Assembly (NCBI GenBank): GCA_022571825.1
Contig: JACZXC010000125.1
Coordinates: 1-7,850, forward strand
From: Myxococcales bacterium
GTDB taxonomy: Bacteria > Myxococcota_A > UBA9160 > SMWR01
Direction of reading: 5' to 3'
DNA length: 7,850 bases
The first letter of the stretch is position 1; each line of letters starts with the position of its first letter. Position numbers and translations under genes: made by a program. The notes under the pieces were generated by a model. The model searched no databases and had not been told where the DNA came from. It saw nothing but the letters and a program-made list of their open reading frames with translations. Below, piece by piece: positions 1 to 6,205 of the stretch.

Positions 1-1487
1 GCCATCATCGGGTCGTCGCTGCTGGCGGCCGCCGATGCGAGGACACCCGCCACCGCGCCGGCGGCTCCGGTCTTTTCCATCGCCGTGGCGATTCCAAAGG
101 CGGCCCCGATCACGATCAGGATCGACCAGTCGATGCTTCGCCGTGCCGCGCTGGTTCGGACGCAACGGGTCAAGATCAATAGCCCGGCCGCCAGAAACGC
201 GGCGACCGAGATCGGATAAACACCCGTGCTCGCGACCACGACCATCGCTGCGAGCACGCCGATGGCAACCCAGGCGCGCTCGTAGTGCGGAGCCTCCGTG
301 TCGGCGATCTCGCTCACCAGATAGAAATCCGGGCTGTTGCGGTGGGCCCGCAGGAAGCCCTCGGCGCCCTGAAGCAGGAGCGTATCTCCGGCTCGCAGCG
401 TGATGGCTCCGATCTTTCCGGGGACACGCTCGCCGTTGCGGTGAACGCCGATGACGGCGGCGTCGTAGACGGTGCGGAAGTTCGCATCGCGAATCGTCTG
501 ATCCACGAGGGGCGAGGAGGGTGACACGACCGCCTCGACCAGACGGTGTCCGCGGCGGGTCGGAGCGGCCGCCTCGTCCTCGCTGACGGGAACCAGGCCT
601 CGCATGCGCTGCAGTTCGACGATGGTGGCGACCACCCCCGCGAACACCAGCCGGTCGTCGGCTCGAATCACGTCGCCCGGCCCGACCGGTGTGATCACGC
701 GGCCGTCGCGATCGATCTCGATCAGAAACAGACCCTCCAGGTGACGCAGCCCGGCATCTTCCACCGTCCGACCGGCCATGGGGCCACCGCGCTCCACGAT
801 CATCGAGGCGGTGTACTCGCGTCGGTGCTCGCCGAGCTCCTCAGTCGGCTGCTTGCGTTCGCGCAGCAGTCGCGGGCAGACGAATTGCAGGTAGAGCAGG
901 CCGACGAGGGCAATCGGAATTCCCACCGGGGCGAGCTCGAAGAAGCCAATCGCGGGCATCCCCGCGTTGACGACGAGGCCGGCGATCGTGAGGGTGGTGC
1001 TCGTACCAATCACCGTCGTGATGCTTCCCAGGATCGACGAGTAGCTGAGGGGGATCAGAAATCGGCTGGGACTGAGCCCGCGGCGTCGCGACCAGTCGCG
1101 GATCACCGGGGTCATCATCGCGACGATCGGAGCGTTGTTGAGGAACGCGGACATCGCGGCCACCGGGGGGCAGATGCGCGCGAGACCCGCGGCCTCGTCC
1201 CGTGCCGGCCCAAACAGTCGGCCGATCGTCGCCTCGAGGGCACCGGTGTCCCGGAGGCCGGCGGAAACGATGAAGAGCGCCCCGATCGCCGCCAGGGCCG
1301 GGTTGGCGAAGCCCGCGAAGGTCTCCGCGGGGGTGAGAATACCGACGGCGGCCAGAGCGAAAAGACTGGCCATCATCACCAGGTCCGGCGCGGCGACCTC
1401 CCGAACCATCGCCACCAGGGCGAGGATCACGACCGCCAGGGTGAACCATGCCTGCCACTCCATCGGCGCGGCACGATACATCAACAT
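1..1487 (-). CDS. SLC13-family permease with two RCK_C (TrkA_C) domains, 3' end outside window
   Basis: This is a predicted inner-membrane, ion-coupled anion transporter (sulfate, dicarboxylate or similar; substrate unknown). Translating the minus strand gives one frame open from 1487 to base 1. Numbered from the ATG at 1463, residues 1-20, 28-46, 55-70, 105-122 and 176-196 are hydrophobic. SAFLNNAP (105-112) and GTSTTL (153-158) match the re-entrant hairpin and helix motifs of SLC13 proteins, although the usual NNTP is NNAP here. Residues about 216-298 and 303-390 are two soluble RCK_C-like domains (for example ITLRAGDTLLLQG near 340-350), placed between the two membrane halves as is usual for this group. 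Membrane segments resume after about 400. Family members are about 590-620 residues, so roughly the last 110-130 are missing. In-frame ATGs lie at 1487, 1481 and 1463, none with a clear Shine-Dalgarno sequence. Identification of the family is firm; the substrate is not. Confidence 0.88.
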   Translation of the reverse strand, partial: MLMYRAAPMEWQAWFTLAVVILALVAMVREVAAPDLVMMASLFALAAVGILTPAETFAGFANPALAAIGALFIVSAGLRDTGALEATIGRLFGPARDEAAGLARICPPVAAMSAFLNNAPIVAMMTPVIRDWSRRRGLSPSRFLIPLSYSSILGSITTVIGTSTTLTIAGLVVNAGMPAIGFFELAPVGIPIALVGLLYLQFVCPRLLRERKQPTEELGEHRREYTASMIVERGGPMAGRTVEDAGLRHLEGLFLIEIDRDGRVITPVGPGDVIRADDRLVFAGVVATIVELQRMRGLVPVSEDEAAAPTRRGHRLVEAVVSPSSPLVDQTIRDANFRTVYDAAVIGVHRNGERVPGKIGAITLRAGDTLLLQGAEGFLRAHRNSPDFYLVSEIADTEAPHYERAWVAIGVLAAMVVVASTGVYPISVAAFLAAGLLILTRCVRTSAARRSIDWSILIVIGAAFGIATAMEKTGAAGAVAGVLASAAASSDDPMM

Positions 1488-1506
1488 TCGCCACACTGTC
1501 CGCGCG

Positions 1507-2607
1507 ATGAATTCCGAAGCGATGCCGACGCCCACCGCCGCGTTCTCAGAGAAGGGCTTCTACCTGAGCGAGTTTCGAGGACGGACCCTCGCCCTCGCCG
1601 TTTCGGCCGAGGAGCTGAGCTCCCGCGCGTCCCTTGAGGCCGTGCTGAAGGAGCTGGAGGCCAATTCGACCCGGGTCGTGCTCGTTTCCAGTGGTCGCGG
1701 CGCGTTGGAGTCCCTCGCGATCGCGAGGCCGTTGGGCGGAGACCTCGACGGACTCGAGGGCGCGGTTTGGCGGGGGCTGGGTCGGTCTCCGCGGGTGGGC
1801 GTGGTCGTGGAAGCCGGATCGCTCTTCGCGCCGGCGTGTCGCAAGATCGGCCTGCGACTCGGGGTCTCGAAGATGGTCTGGATCGATCGCGGCGGCGGCT
1901 TGCGTGCCCCCGATGGGTCGCGTCAATCCTTCATGGATCTGGAAGAGCTGCGCGCGTTCCTCGCCCGCGGGGACGATTCCGAGGGCCGGAAACGGCGCGC
2001 GATGCTGCGCGAGATCGAGGCTGCGATCAGCGCCGGTTTGCCGGCGGTCAATCTGTGCACGATCGACGGCCTCGCCGATGAGCTGTTCACCTATGCGGGG
2101 TCCGGAACGCTGATTACCCGCGAGAGCTACGTTCGGGTCCGACGTCTCGGACTGGACGACTACGACGCGGCCGACGGCTTGATCGCACGCGGTGTGGCCG
2201 AAGGCTATCTGGCGCCTCGCACCGCCGAGCAAGTCGAGGGAGTGCTCGCCAACGGTTTTGGTGCCTTTGTCGAAGGGCGCCATCTCGCGGGGATCGGGGC
2301 CCTGCTGGTGCACGAAGCGGCTCGGGCCGGCGAGATCGTCTCACTTTACACGCTGACGCGTTTCCTCGGCGAAGGGATCGGTGGACATCTGGTGCGCTTC
2401 GCCCTGGAGAGGGCCGACCGGAGCGGCTGTCGCTTCGTCTTCGCGTGCACGACAGCGGAGCGAGTGGTCCGGTTCTTCGAGCGCCACGGATTCCGTCGAG
2501 TCGGCGTCGATGCGATCCCGAGGTCGAAATGGCGAGCCTACGACCCCGCCCGACGCGCCCGCCTCATCATCCTGCGCCGCGACGTCGGGGACGGTCGTCC
2601 GGTGTGA
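1507..2607 (+). CDS. N-acetylglutamate synthase-like protein (degenerate amino-acid-kinase domain + GNAT acetyltransferase)
   Basis: The protein has 366 residues from the ATG at 1507 (a second in-frame ATG is at 1522; neither has a good Shine-Dalgarno). Residues about 20-198 resemble the amino-acid-kinase fold of ArgA-type synthases: FRGRTLAL at 23-30, then RVVLVSSGRG at 56-65 where family members usually have a V-H-G-G-type loop, and a link ADELFTYAGSGTLI (190-203) like the ArgA interdomain segment. Residues about 206-360 are a GNAT domain with the acetyl-CoA loop R285-x-x-G-x-G and the ArgA-like ending VDAIPRSKWRAYDPARR (334-350). The inferred reaction is acetyl-CoA plus glutamate to N-acetylglutamate, the first step of arginine synthesis. 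At 366 residues it is clearly shorter than the usual 430-450; the kinase-like part is reduced and lacks Gly-Gly motifs, so arginine feedback may be absent. A GNAT acting on another amino acid is possible. No arginine genes are adjacent. An upstream extension of this frame overlaps the SLC13 gene and is rejected. Confidence 0.75.
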   Translation: MNSEAMPTPTAAFSEKGFYLSEFRGRTLALAVSAEELSSRASLEAVLKELEANSTRVVLVSSGRGALESLAIARPLGGDLDGLEGAVWRGLGRSPRVGVVVEAGSLFAPACRKIGLRLGVSKMVWIDRGGGLRAPDGSRQSFMDLEELRAFLARGDDSEGRKRRAMLREIEAAISAGLPAVNLCTIDGLADELFTYAGSGTLITRESYVRVRRLGLDDYDAADGLIARGVAEGYLAPRTAEQVEGVLANGFGAFVEGRHLAGIGALLVHEAARAGEIVSLYTLTRFLGEGIGGHLVRFALERADRSGCRFVFACTTAERVVRFFERHGFRRVGVDAIPRSKWRAYDPARRARLIILRRDVGDGRPV

Positions 2608-2619
2608 ACCCGGTTGACG

Positions 2620-2663
2620 TGGGGACGGAACTGGGGACCGAGCTCGAGGTGCGTCCCCAAGTT
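2620..2663. terminator. Hairpin between convergent genes, possible bidirectional terminator
   Basis: TGGGGAC occurs directly repeated at 2620-2626 and 2632-2638, and its inverse GTCCCCA lies at 2653-2659. AACTGGGGAC (2629-2638) can pair with GTCCCCAAGTT (2653-2663) with one bulged A, giving a stem of about 10 pairs and a 14-base loop. It sits in the 55-base gap between the stops of the converging AAK-GNAT gene and LLM oxidoreductase gene, and its right arm reaches the last base of the latter's stop codon. There is no T-tract on either strand, so intrinsic termination is an inference. The repeats could also be remnants of a REP-type palindrome. Confidence 0.4.
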
Positions 2664-3709
2664 CACCAGTCGCGGGCGTAGTCGGAGAAGGCTGAGGGGA
2701 TTCGTTGGATGTCGGCAACGATCTCGCGGACGAGGCCGGGGTCGGTGCCGGGGCTGAACCCGAGGGCAATCGTGTCGGAGATACCCCCGAACCGGTTCTC
2801 GATGGCTCCCGCCAGCTCGTCGTGAGTGCCGACGGCGGCGAAGGTGCGAACCACTTCGTCGGGAACCTGCGCCGCCATCTCTTGCCACTTTCCCCGCTTG
2901 GACATCTCGTGCAGCTTGACCCCCAGCTCCTCCCACCCGTGGATCGCGAGCACTCCGTGGTAGCTGCGGGTCGAGCCGTAGAAGGCGATTCGATAGCGGG
3001 TCTCTTCCATGGACTTCTGGAGCGCCTCCGCATCGGAACCGGTGCAGATGAAGCCCCCTCCCCAGATGTCGAACTGGGCGCGGCCGCGCGGATTTTCTGC
3101 CAGGCCGGCCTGGATCTTTGGGAGGGCGACCTCCTCCAGATACTTGCGGGTGGCAAAGCCGTGGAGTCGGACACCGTCGCAGATCCGGCCCGCGAGCTTC
3201 ATCATGGCCGGTCCGACCGCGGCGATGCTCACGGGAATGGGAGGGAGCCCCGAAGGTCGCGGCGAAAACTCCGGGGTCATCAGCGTGAACCGGTAGTGCT
3301 CCCCTTCGTAGCGGAGGGGCTCGCCCTGTTCCCAGCACCGCCAGATGGCGCGCAAGGACTCCACGTACTCCCGCAGGCGCGGCACGGGAGCGCTCCAGGG
3401 GAGGCTGAAGCGGCGCACATTGTGCCCCTTGACCTGTGATCCCAGTCCCAGGTGAAAACGTCCGCCAGACTCCCGGTGCAGATCCATCGCGACCTGCGCC
3501 ACCACCATCGGGCTTCGCGGAAACGCGACGACGATTCCCGTGCCCAAGCGGATTTGCTCCGTCACCACCGCGGCAAAGGCCAACGAGATGAAGGGATCGT
3601 TGGTGATCTCCGGCGAGACGATGCCGTCGTACCCGGCGGCTTCGGCCGCGCGGGCCACGTCGCCCACGGCCCGAAGATCGTTCATGGGGATTCCCGTCTC
3701 CACGCGCAT
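2663..3709 (-). CDS. LLM-class (luciferase-like) F420-dependent oxidoreductase, MSMEG_2256-type
   Basis: The protein has 348 residues, starting MRVETGIPMNDL. The start at 3709 is supported by GGGAGG at 3716-3721, six bases upstream; the frame stays open to 3856, but that extension runs into the rnpB 3' end. The whole length is a bacterial-luciferase (TIM-barrel) domain. An N-terminal AAEAAGYDGIVSPEI is followed by IRLGTGIVVAFPRSPM, then SGGRFHLGLGSQVKGHNVRR, then ESLRAIWRCW, the usual order in this superfamily. The central part closely resembles the group named for mycobacterial MSMEG_2256, predicted to use coenzyme F420. Such enzymes transfer hydride between F420 and a small organic substrate, here unknown; FMN use cannot be excluded from sequence. 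It is cytosolic, with no signal or membrane segment. It lies on the same strand downstream of rnpB, separated by a strong palindrome, and converges with the AAK-GNAT gene. No convincing promoter of its own was found; TATACT (3732-3737, minus strand) lacks a matching -35. Confidence 0.88.
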   Translation of the reverse strand: MRVETGIPMNDLRAVGDVARAAEAAGYDGIVSPEITNDPFISLAFAAVVTEQIRLGTGIVVAFPRSPMVVAQVAMDLHRESGGRFHLGLGSQVKGHNVRRFSLPWSAPVPRLREYVESLRAIWRCWEQGEPLRYEGEHYRFTLMTPEFSPRPSGLPPIPVSIAAVGPAMMKLAGRICDGVRLHGFATRKYLEEVALPKIQAGLAENPRGRAQFDIWGGGFICTGSDAEALQKSMEETRYRIAFYGSTRSYHGVLAIHGWEELGVKLHEMSKRGKWQEMAAQVPDEVVRTFAAVGTHDELAGAIENRFGGISDTIALGFSPGTDPGLVREIVADIQRIPSAFSDYARDW

Positions 3710-3715
3710 CGAATG

Positions 3716-3721
3716 CCTCCC
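3716..3721 (-). promoter_or_regulatory. Ribosome binding site of the LLM oxidoreductase
   Basis: The minus strand reads GGGAGG six bases before the ATG at 3709. It favours this start over the longer upstream frame, which would enter the RNase P RNA gene. Confidence 0.75.
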
Positions 3722-3746
3722 GTCGGAGAGGAGTATACGACTGCCG

Positions 3747-3777
3747 GAGCGCCGGGGGGCCTGGCCCCCCGGCGTTC
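3747..3777 (-). terminator. Very strong GC hairpin, probable rnpB terminator
   Basis: GCCGGGGGGCC (3751-3761) and GGCCCCCCGGC (3763-3773) are perfect inverted copies around a single central base, and the pairing extends outward through 3747-3750 and 3774-3777 with one G-U. It begins about 16 bases beyond the predicted 3' end of the RNase P RNA and just before the LLM gene's leader. That position fits a transcription terminator or processing barrier for rnpB. No U-run follows on the minus strand, so a factor-independent mechanism is uncertain. As DNA it could also be a dispersed palindromic repeat. Confidence 0.5.
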
Positions 3778-3792
3778 GAAAGCGATTGCCCT

Positions 3793-4226
3793 CGAAGTGG
3801 ACTGTAAGCCGGGTTCTGTTCCGGCGGGTGGTTGCCCACTCGCCGGCGAGGATCATTCATCTAGGCGGCATATTGCTATGTCGCTCAAGCGCTCTAACCC
3901 GGGCGCTGGACCCGCTTTCGCGGGTGCTCGGACGGGCCGCCCTCAACAGCACCTCTATTCAAGCTTGCTCCGGGAGGGGCTTGCCCCGCCGCCGGTCACC
4001 CGGCTGTCGCGCGTGGGCTCTTACCCCACGATTTCACCCTTGCCTGTGCCTCCTCCCCGTCCGCCTCTCGGGAACGGGGGATCGACGGCCATCGGCGGTG
4101 TAGTTTCTGCGGCGCTTTCCCTCGGGTCACCCCGGGTCGCCGTTAACGACCTCCCTGCCCTGTGGAGCCCGGACTTTCCTCCCGCGAACGGTGGGTGTTC
4201 GCCGGCGATCCTCCGTCCACCTCCAG
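3793..4226 (-). ncRNA. rnpB: RNase P RNA, bacterial class A
   Basis: This is the catalytic RNA of ribonuclease P, which removes 5' leaders from precursor tRNAs. On the minus strand it has the universal 5' block GAGGAAAGTCCGGGCTCC (4164-4181) followed by ACAGGGCAGG. It then shows ACCGCCGATGGCC (about 4087-4099), GGCAAGGGTGAAATCGTGGG with GGTAAGAGC (about 4015-4050), GCCTAGATGAATGA (about 3852-3865) and the 3' block ACAGAACCCGGCTTAC (3804-3819). Stem P1 is visible: AGGTGGAC (4215-4222) pairs with GTCCACTT (3795-3802). Total length is about 434 nt, normal for class A. A GCAA-capped hairpin at 3821-3846, between the last two blocks, is probably the optional helix P19. The ends are set by P1 and are good to a few bases. 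No clear promoter box was found just upstream of 4226. Long open frames across this region on either strand are coincidental. Confidence 0.96.
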
Positions 4227-4308
4227 CACCCCAAGGCTAGTCCGCCGGGGCGCAATCCGCTGGAAGTACCGCGCGTTGGCGGGGGCCTCAAGGGCCGGAT
4301 CGGGCGGA

Positions 4309-4349
4309 TCAGTATCTATTGAATACTTGAAACATATCTGCTAGATACT
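4309..4349 (+). promoter_or_regulatory. Promoter with nested inverted repeats, likely HxlR operator
   Basis: This is an AT-rich patch in GC-rich DNA. AGTATCTA (4311-4318) and TAGATACT (4342-4349) form a perfect 8-base inverted repeat whose arms are 31 bases apart, about three helical turns. Inside it, AGTAT (4311-4315) also pairs with ATACT (4323-4327), and ATATCT (4334-4339) faces AGATAC (4343-4348) across three bases. Overlapping these are promoter-like boxes: TTGAAT (4319-4324), then TAGATA (4342-4347) at 17 bases or GATACT (4344-4349) at 19. Symmetrical sites over the promoter directly before an HxlR gene suggest binding and autoregulation by that protein. Box assignment is moderate; the repeats themselves are plain. 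Confidence 0.6.
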
Positions 4350-4358
4350 CCATTGGTA

Positions 4359-5090
4359 ATGCCTTTGATAGTCAAGGACTCTCCGCTGCCCCGGATTCCC
4401 AAGCCCCATGGTATTTTCGACCCGGTAGCCCGCGCCCTCGAGGTGATCGGCGATCGCTGGACCCTGGTCCTCGTGCGGCAACTCCTGCCCTCGCCCCGGG
4501 GCTTCCAGGAGCTACGGGTCCGGACCGGAATCGCGCCGCGGGTCCTCTCCAGCCGGCTGCGCGCGCTGGTCTCCGCGGGATTCGTCCGCTCGATCGCGGA
4601 GGGGTCTCGCTCGGTCTACGACCTCACCGAGCAGGGGCGGTCTCTCGAGCCCATCGTCCACTCGATCGGGCGTTGGTGGATCCAACGCGGGGTCGACGAC
4701 CTCGGGATCGACGTGGATCGCTTCACCGAGACCTCGGCCCAGTCCGTGCTCGAGGCGCTCCCGTTCATGGTGCGCGAGGAACGTGCCTGCGACGTCGACC
4801 TGACCTTCGAGATCCGCCTGAAAGGGCCCGGTGGCGGCGTCTGGTCCGTGCGCCTTCACGACGGTCTGTGCAGTGTGACGCCGGGCTTCGCCGAGCGGGC
4901 CGATGTTCGCTACACGGCCGACACGTCGCTGTGGTGCCGTATCGCCCTGGGGCTCGTCGATGCCGGCGACGCCTTTCGCCGCGGTCTCTTGATGAAGGAA
5001 GGGGGCCGCGATGCCATGGATCACTATTTCCATCAGGTCTCAACACCGAAGTCTCGCTGCGCCGGATCGGGCCGCGCGGCCGGGGAATAG
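4359..5090 (+). CDS. HxlR-family winged-helix regulator with C-terminal SCP2-like domain
   Basis: The protein has 243 residues from the ATG at 4359 (a TTG at 4353 is in frame). Residues about 18-110 are a winged-helix DNA-binding domain of HxlR type: DPVARALEVIGDRWTLVLVR (21-40), FQELRVRTGIAPRVLSSRLR (recognition-helix region, 49-68), and the wing ending in VYDLTEQGRSL (87-97). The Cys that often precedes P-V-A-R in this family is Asp here. Residues about 125-226 look like a sterol-carrier-protein-2 fold (VDLTFEIRL, then ADVRYTADTSLW, then a helix with RRGLLMKEGG), a known partner of HxlR domains that may bind a lipid or acyl-CoA effector. It is probably a cytosolic dimeric regulator. Its TAG stop overlaps the Shine-Dalgarno of the next gene, so it is translated with the two acyl-CoA dehydrogenases it probably controls. 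No Shine-Dalgarno precedes its own start, and the promoter boxes end only about 10 bases upstream. Confidence 0.85.
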   Translation: MPLIVKDSPLPRIPKPHGIFDPVARALEVIGDRWTLVLVRQLLPSPRGFQELRVRTGIAPRVLSSRLRALVSAGFVRSIAEGSRSVYDLTEQGRSLEPIVHSIGRWWIQRGVDDLGIDVDRFTETSAQSVLEALPFMVREERACDVDLTFEIRLKGPGGGVWSVRLHDGLCSVTPGFAERADVRYTADTSLWCRIALGLVDAGDAFRRGLLMKEGGRDAMDHYFHQVSTPKSRCAGSGRAAGE

Positions 5091-5094
5091 GAGA
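5090..5094 (+). promoter_or_regulatory. Ribosome binding site for the GTG-started dehydrogenase
   Basis: GGAGA, whose first G is the last base of the regulator's TAG stop, lies five bases before GTG at 5100. It fixes the GTG start and implies coupled translation. Confidence 0.7.
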
Positions 5095-5099
5095 CAGCC

Positions 5100-6194
5100 G
5101 TGATTTCATTCAAGCTGACCGACGAGCAGGAGATGGTACGCGACGCGATGCGCGACTTTGCCGCCGAAGCCCTGCGCCCGATCGGGCGCAAATGCGACGA
5201 GGAGTCGAAGCTTTCCGAGGCGACATTGGCCCAGATCTGGGAGCTGGGACTCGTCTCCACACAGCTTCCCGAGGATTTCGGCGGCGCCGGGGAGCCGCGC
5301 TCCCCGATCACCCAGGCCCTGGTGCTCGAGGAGCTGGCCTGGGGGGACGCGACCCTCGCCCTGGCGGCGGTTGCCCCGGCGGCCTTCGCCTTTGCGATTG
5401 CCGACCACGGCACCGACGAGCAAAAGCGCCAATACCTGCCCCTCTTCTGCGGCGCGAGCTATCACGCGGCTTCCCTGGCGGCCATCGAGCCCGGCCCGAC
5501 CTTCGACGTCCTGCGTCCGAACACGGTGGCGGAGCCACACCCGCGCGGCTTCGTGCTCTGCGGTGCCAAGTGCTTGGTTCCGATGGCGGACCGAGCCAGC
5601 CACTTCCTCGTGGTCGCCCAGAGCCGAGACGGCCTCGACGCCTTCATCGTGCCGCGGGACGCGAAGGGCCTCCAGATATCGGAGCCGGAAAAGAATCTCG
5701 GCCTGCGCGCGCTTCCCACCGCCGGCCTCGCGCTGGATCGGGTCGAAGTGGCGGCCTCGGATCGGCTGGGCGGTGAATCGGGATCCGATCTGCGGCGGCT
5801 TCTCGCGGGTTCGCGAACCGCCCTCGCCGCGGCCATGGTCGGCGTGGCGCGCGCGGCGGTGGAATACGCGGTGCCCTACGCGAAGGATCGCGTCGCCTTT
5901 GGCCAGGCGATCGCCCAGAAGCAGGGAATCGCCTTCAAGGTGGCGGATATGCACATCGAAACCGAGGCCTCGCGTTGGCTGGTGTGGAAGGCGGCGTGCC
6001 AGCTCGAACTGGGGCTCGATGCGACGCGTTCCGCGCACTTCGCCCGCAGCTACGCCGCGGAACAGTGCCTGGCGGTCACCGATGCCGGAATCCAGGTGCT
6101 CGGAGGCCACGGCTTCGTCCGCGAGCATCCGGTCGAAATGTGGTATCGCAACGCACGCACCCTCGGTGTCCTCGAAGGCACCCTGGCGGTCTGA
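5100..6194 (+). CDS. Acyl-CoA dehydrogenase family protein, subunit with altered flavin-ring half-site
   Basis: The protein has 364 residues from GTG at 5100. It is an acyl-CoA dehydrogenase fold: helical N-domain (1-120), middle beta-domain (about 121-225) and C-terminal four-helix domain (about 230-364). The family forms a trans-2,3 double bond in acyl-CoA using FAD and passes electrons to ETF. Kept features are the adenine-side FAD motifs R264-x-x-F267-G, Q274 and QVLGGHGF (332-339), and a Glu in VLEGT (359) at the usual catalytic place. Lost features are the flavin-ring motif T-E-P-x-x-G-S-D, which reads AAIEPGPTFDV (127-137), and the I-T-N stretch, which reads LVPM (159-162). The protein stops four residues after EG, lacking the usual I-Q-R tail of about 15-20 residues. 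The next gene has the complementary pattern, so I infer this is one subunit of a heteromer. The start is supported by GGAGA; 11 bases separate its stop from the next ATG. Substrate unknown. Confidence 0.9.
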   Translation: MISFKLTDEQEMVRDAMRDFAAEALRPIGRKCDEESKLSEATLAQIWELGLVSTQLPEDFGGAGEPRSPITQALVLEELAWGDATLALAAVAPAAFAFAIADHGTDEQKRQYLPLFCGASYHAASLAAIEPGPTFDVLRPNTVAEPHPRGFVLCGAKCLVPMADRASHFLVVAQSRDGLDAFIVPRDAKGLQISEPEKNLGLRALPTAGLALDRVEVAASDRLGGESGSDLRRLLAGSRTALAAAMVGVARAAVEYAVPYAKDRVAFGQAIAQKQGIAFKVADMHIETEASRWLVWKAACQLELGLDATRSAHFARSYAAEQCLAVTDAGIQVLGGHGFVREHPVEMWYRNARTLGVLEGTLAV

Positions 6195-6198
6195 GGAG
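6194..6198 (+). promoter_or_regulatory. Ribosome binding site of the second dehydrogenase
   Basis: AGGAG begins on the last base of the preceding TGA stop and lies seven bases before ATG at 6206. It selects this start over a much longer frame that overlaps the first dehydrogenase. Confidence 0.7.
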
Positions 6199-6205
6199 TC
6201 GGACG

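Noticed and set aside
546..1637. Long plus-strand open frame, rich in Arg, Asp and Gly, opposite the SLC13 gene
   Set aside because: It has low-complexity charged composition with no domain, and the minus strand encodes a coherent membrane protein with SLC13 and RCK_C motifs.
3732..3737. TATACT on the minus strand as the -10 of the LLM gene
   Set aside because: The -35 position falls in the G/C runs of the palindrome, with no acceptable box.
3452..4240. Open reading frames across the RNase P RNA region
   Set aside because: The sequence is rnpB with all its conserved blocks; the frames are chance openings in GC-rich DNA.
4226..4310. A promoter for rnpB immediately upstream of its 5' end
   Set aside because: TTGCGC near 4250-4255 on the minus strand has no credible -10 at the right distance, so I could not support a site.
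4673..5776. Long Arg-rich frame spanning the regulator and first dehydrogenase
   Set aside because: It is a shifted frame of two well-supported genes and has no recognisable domain.
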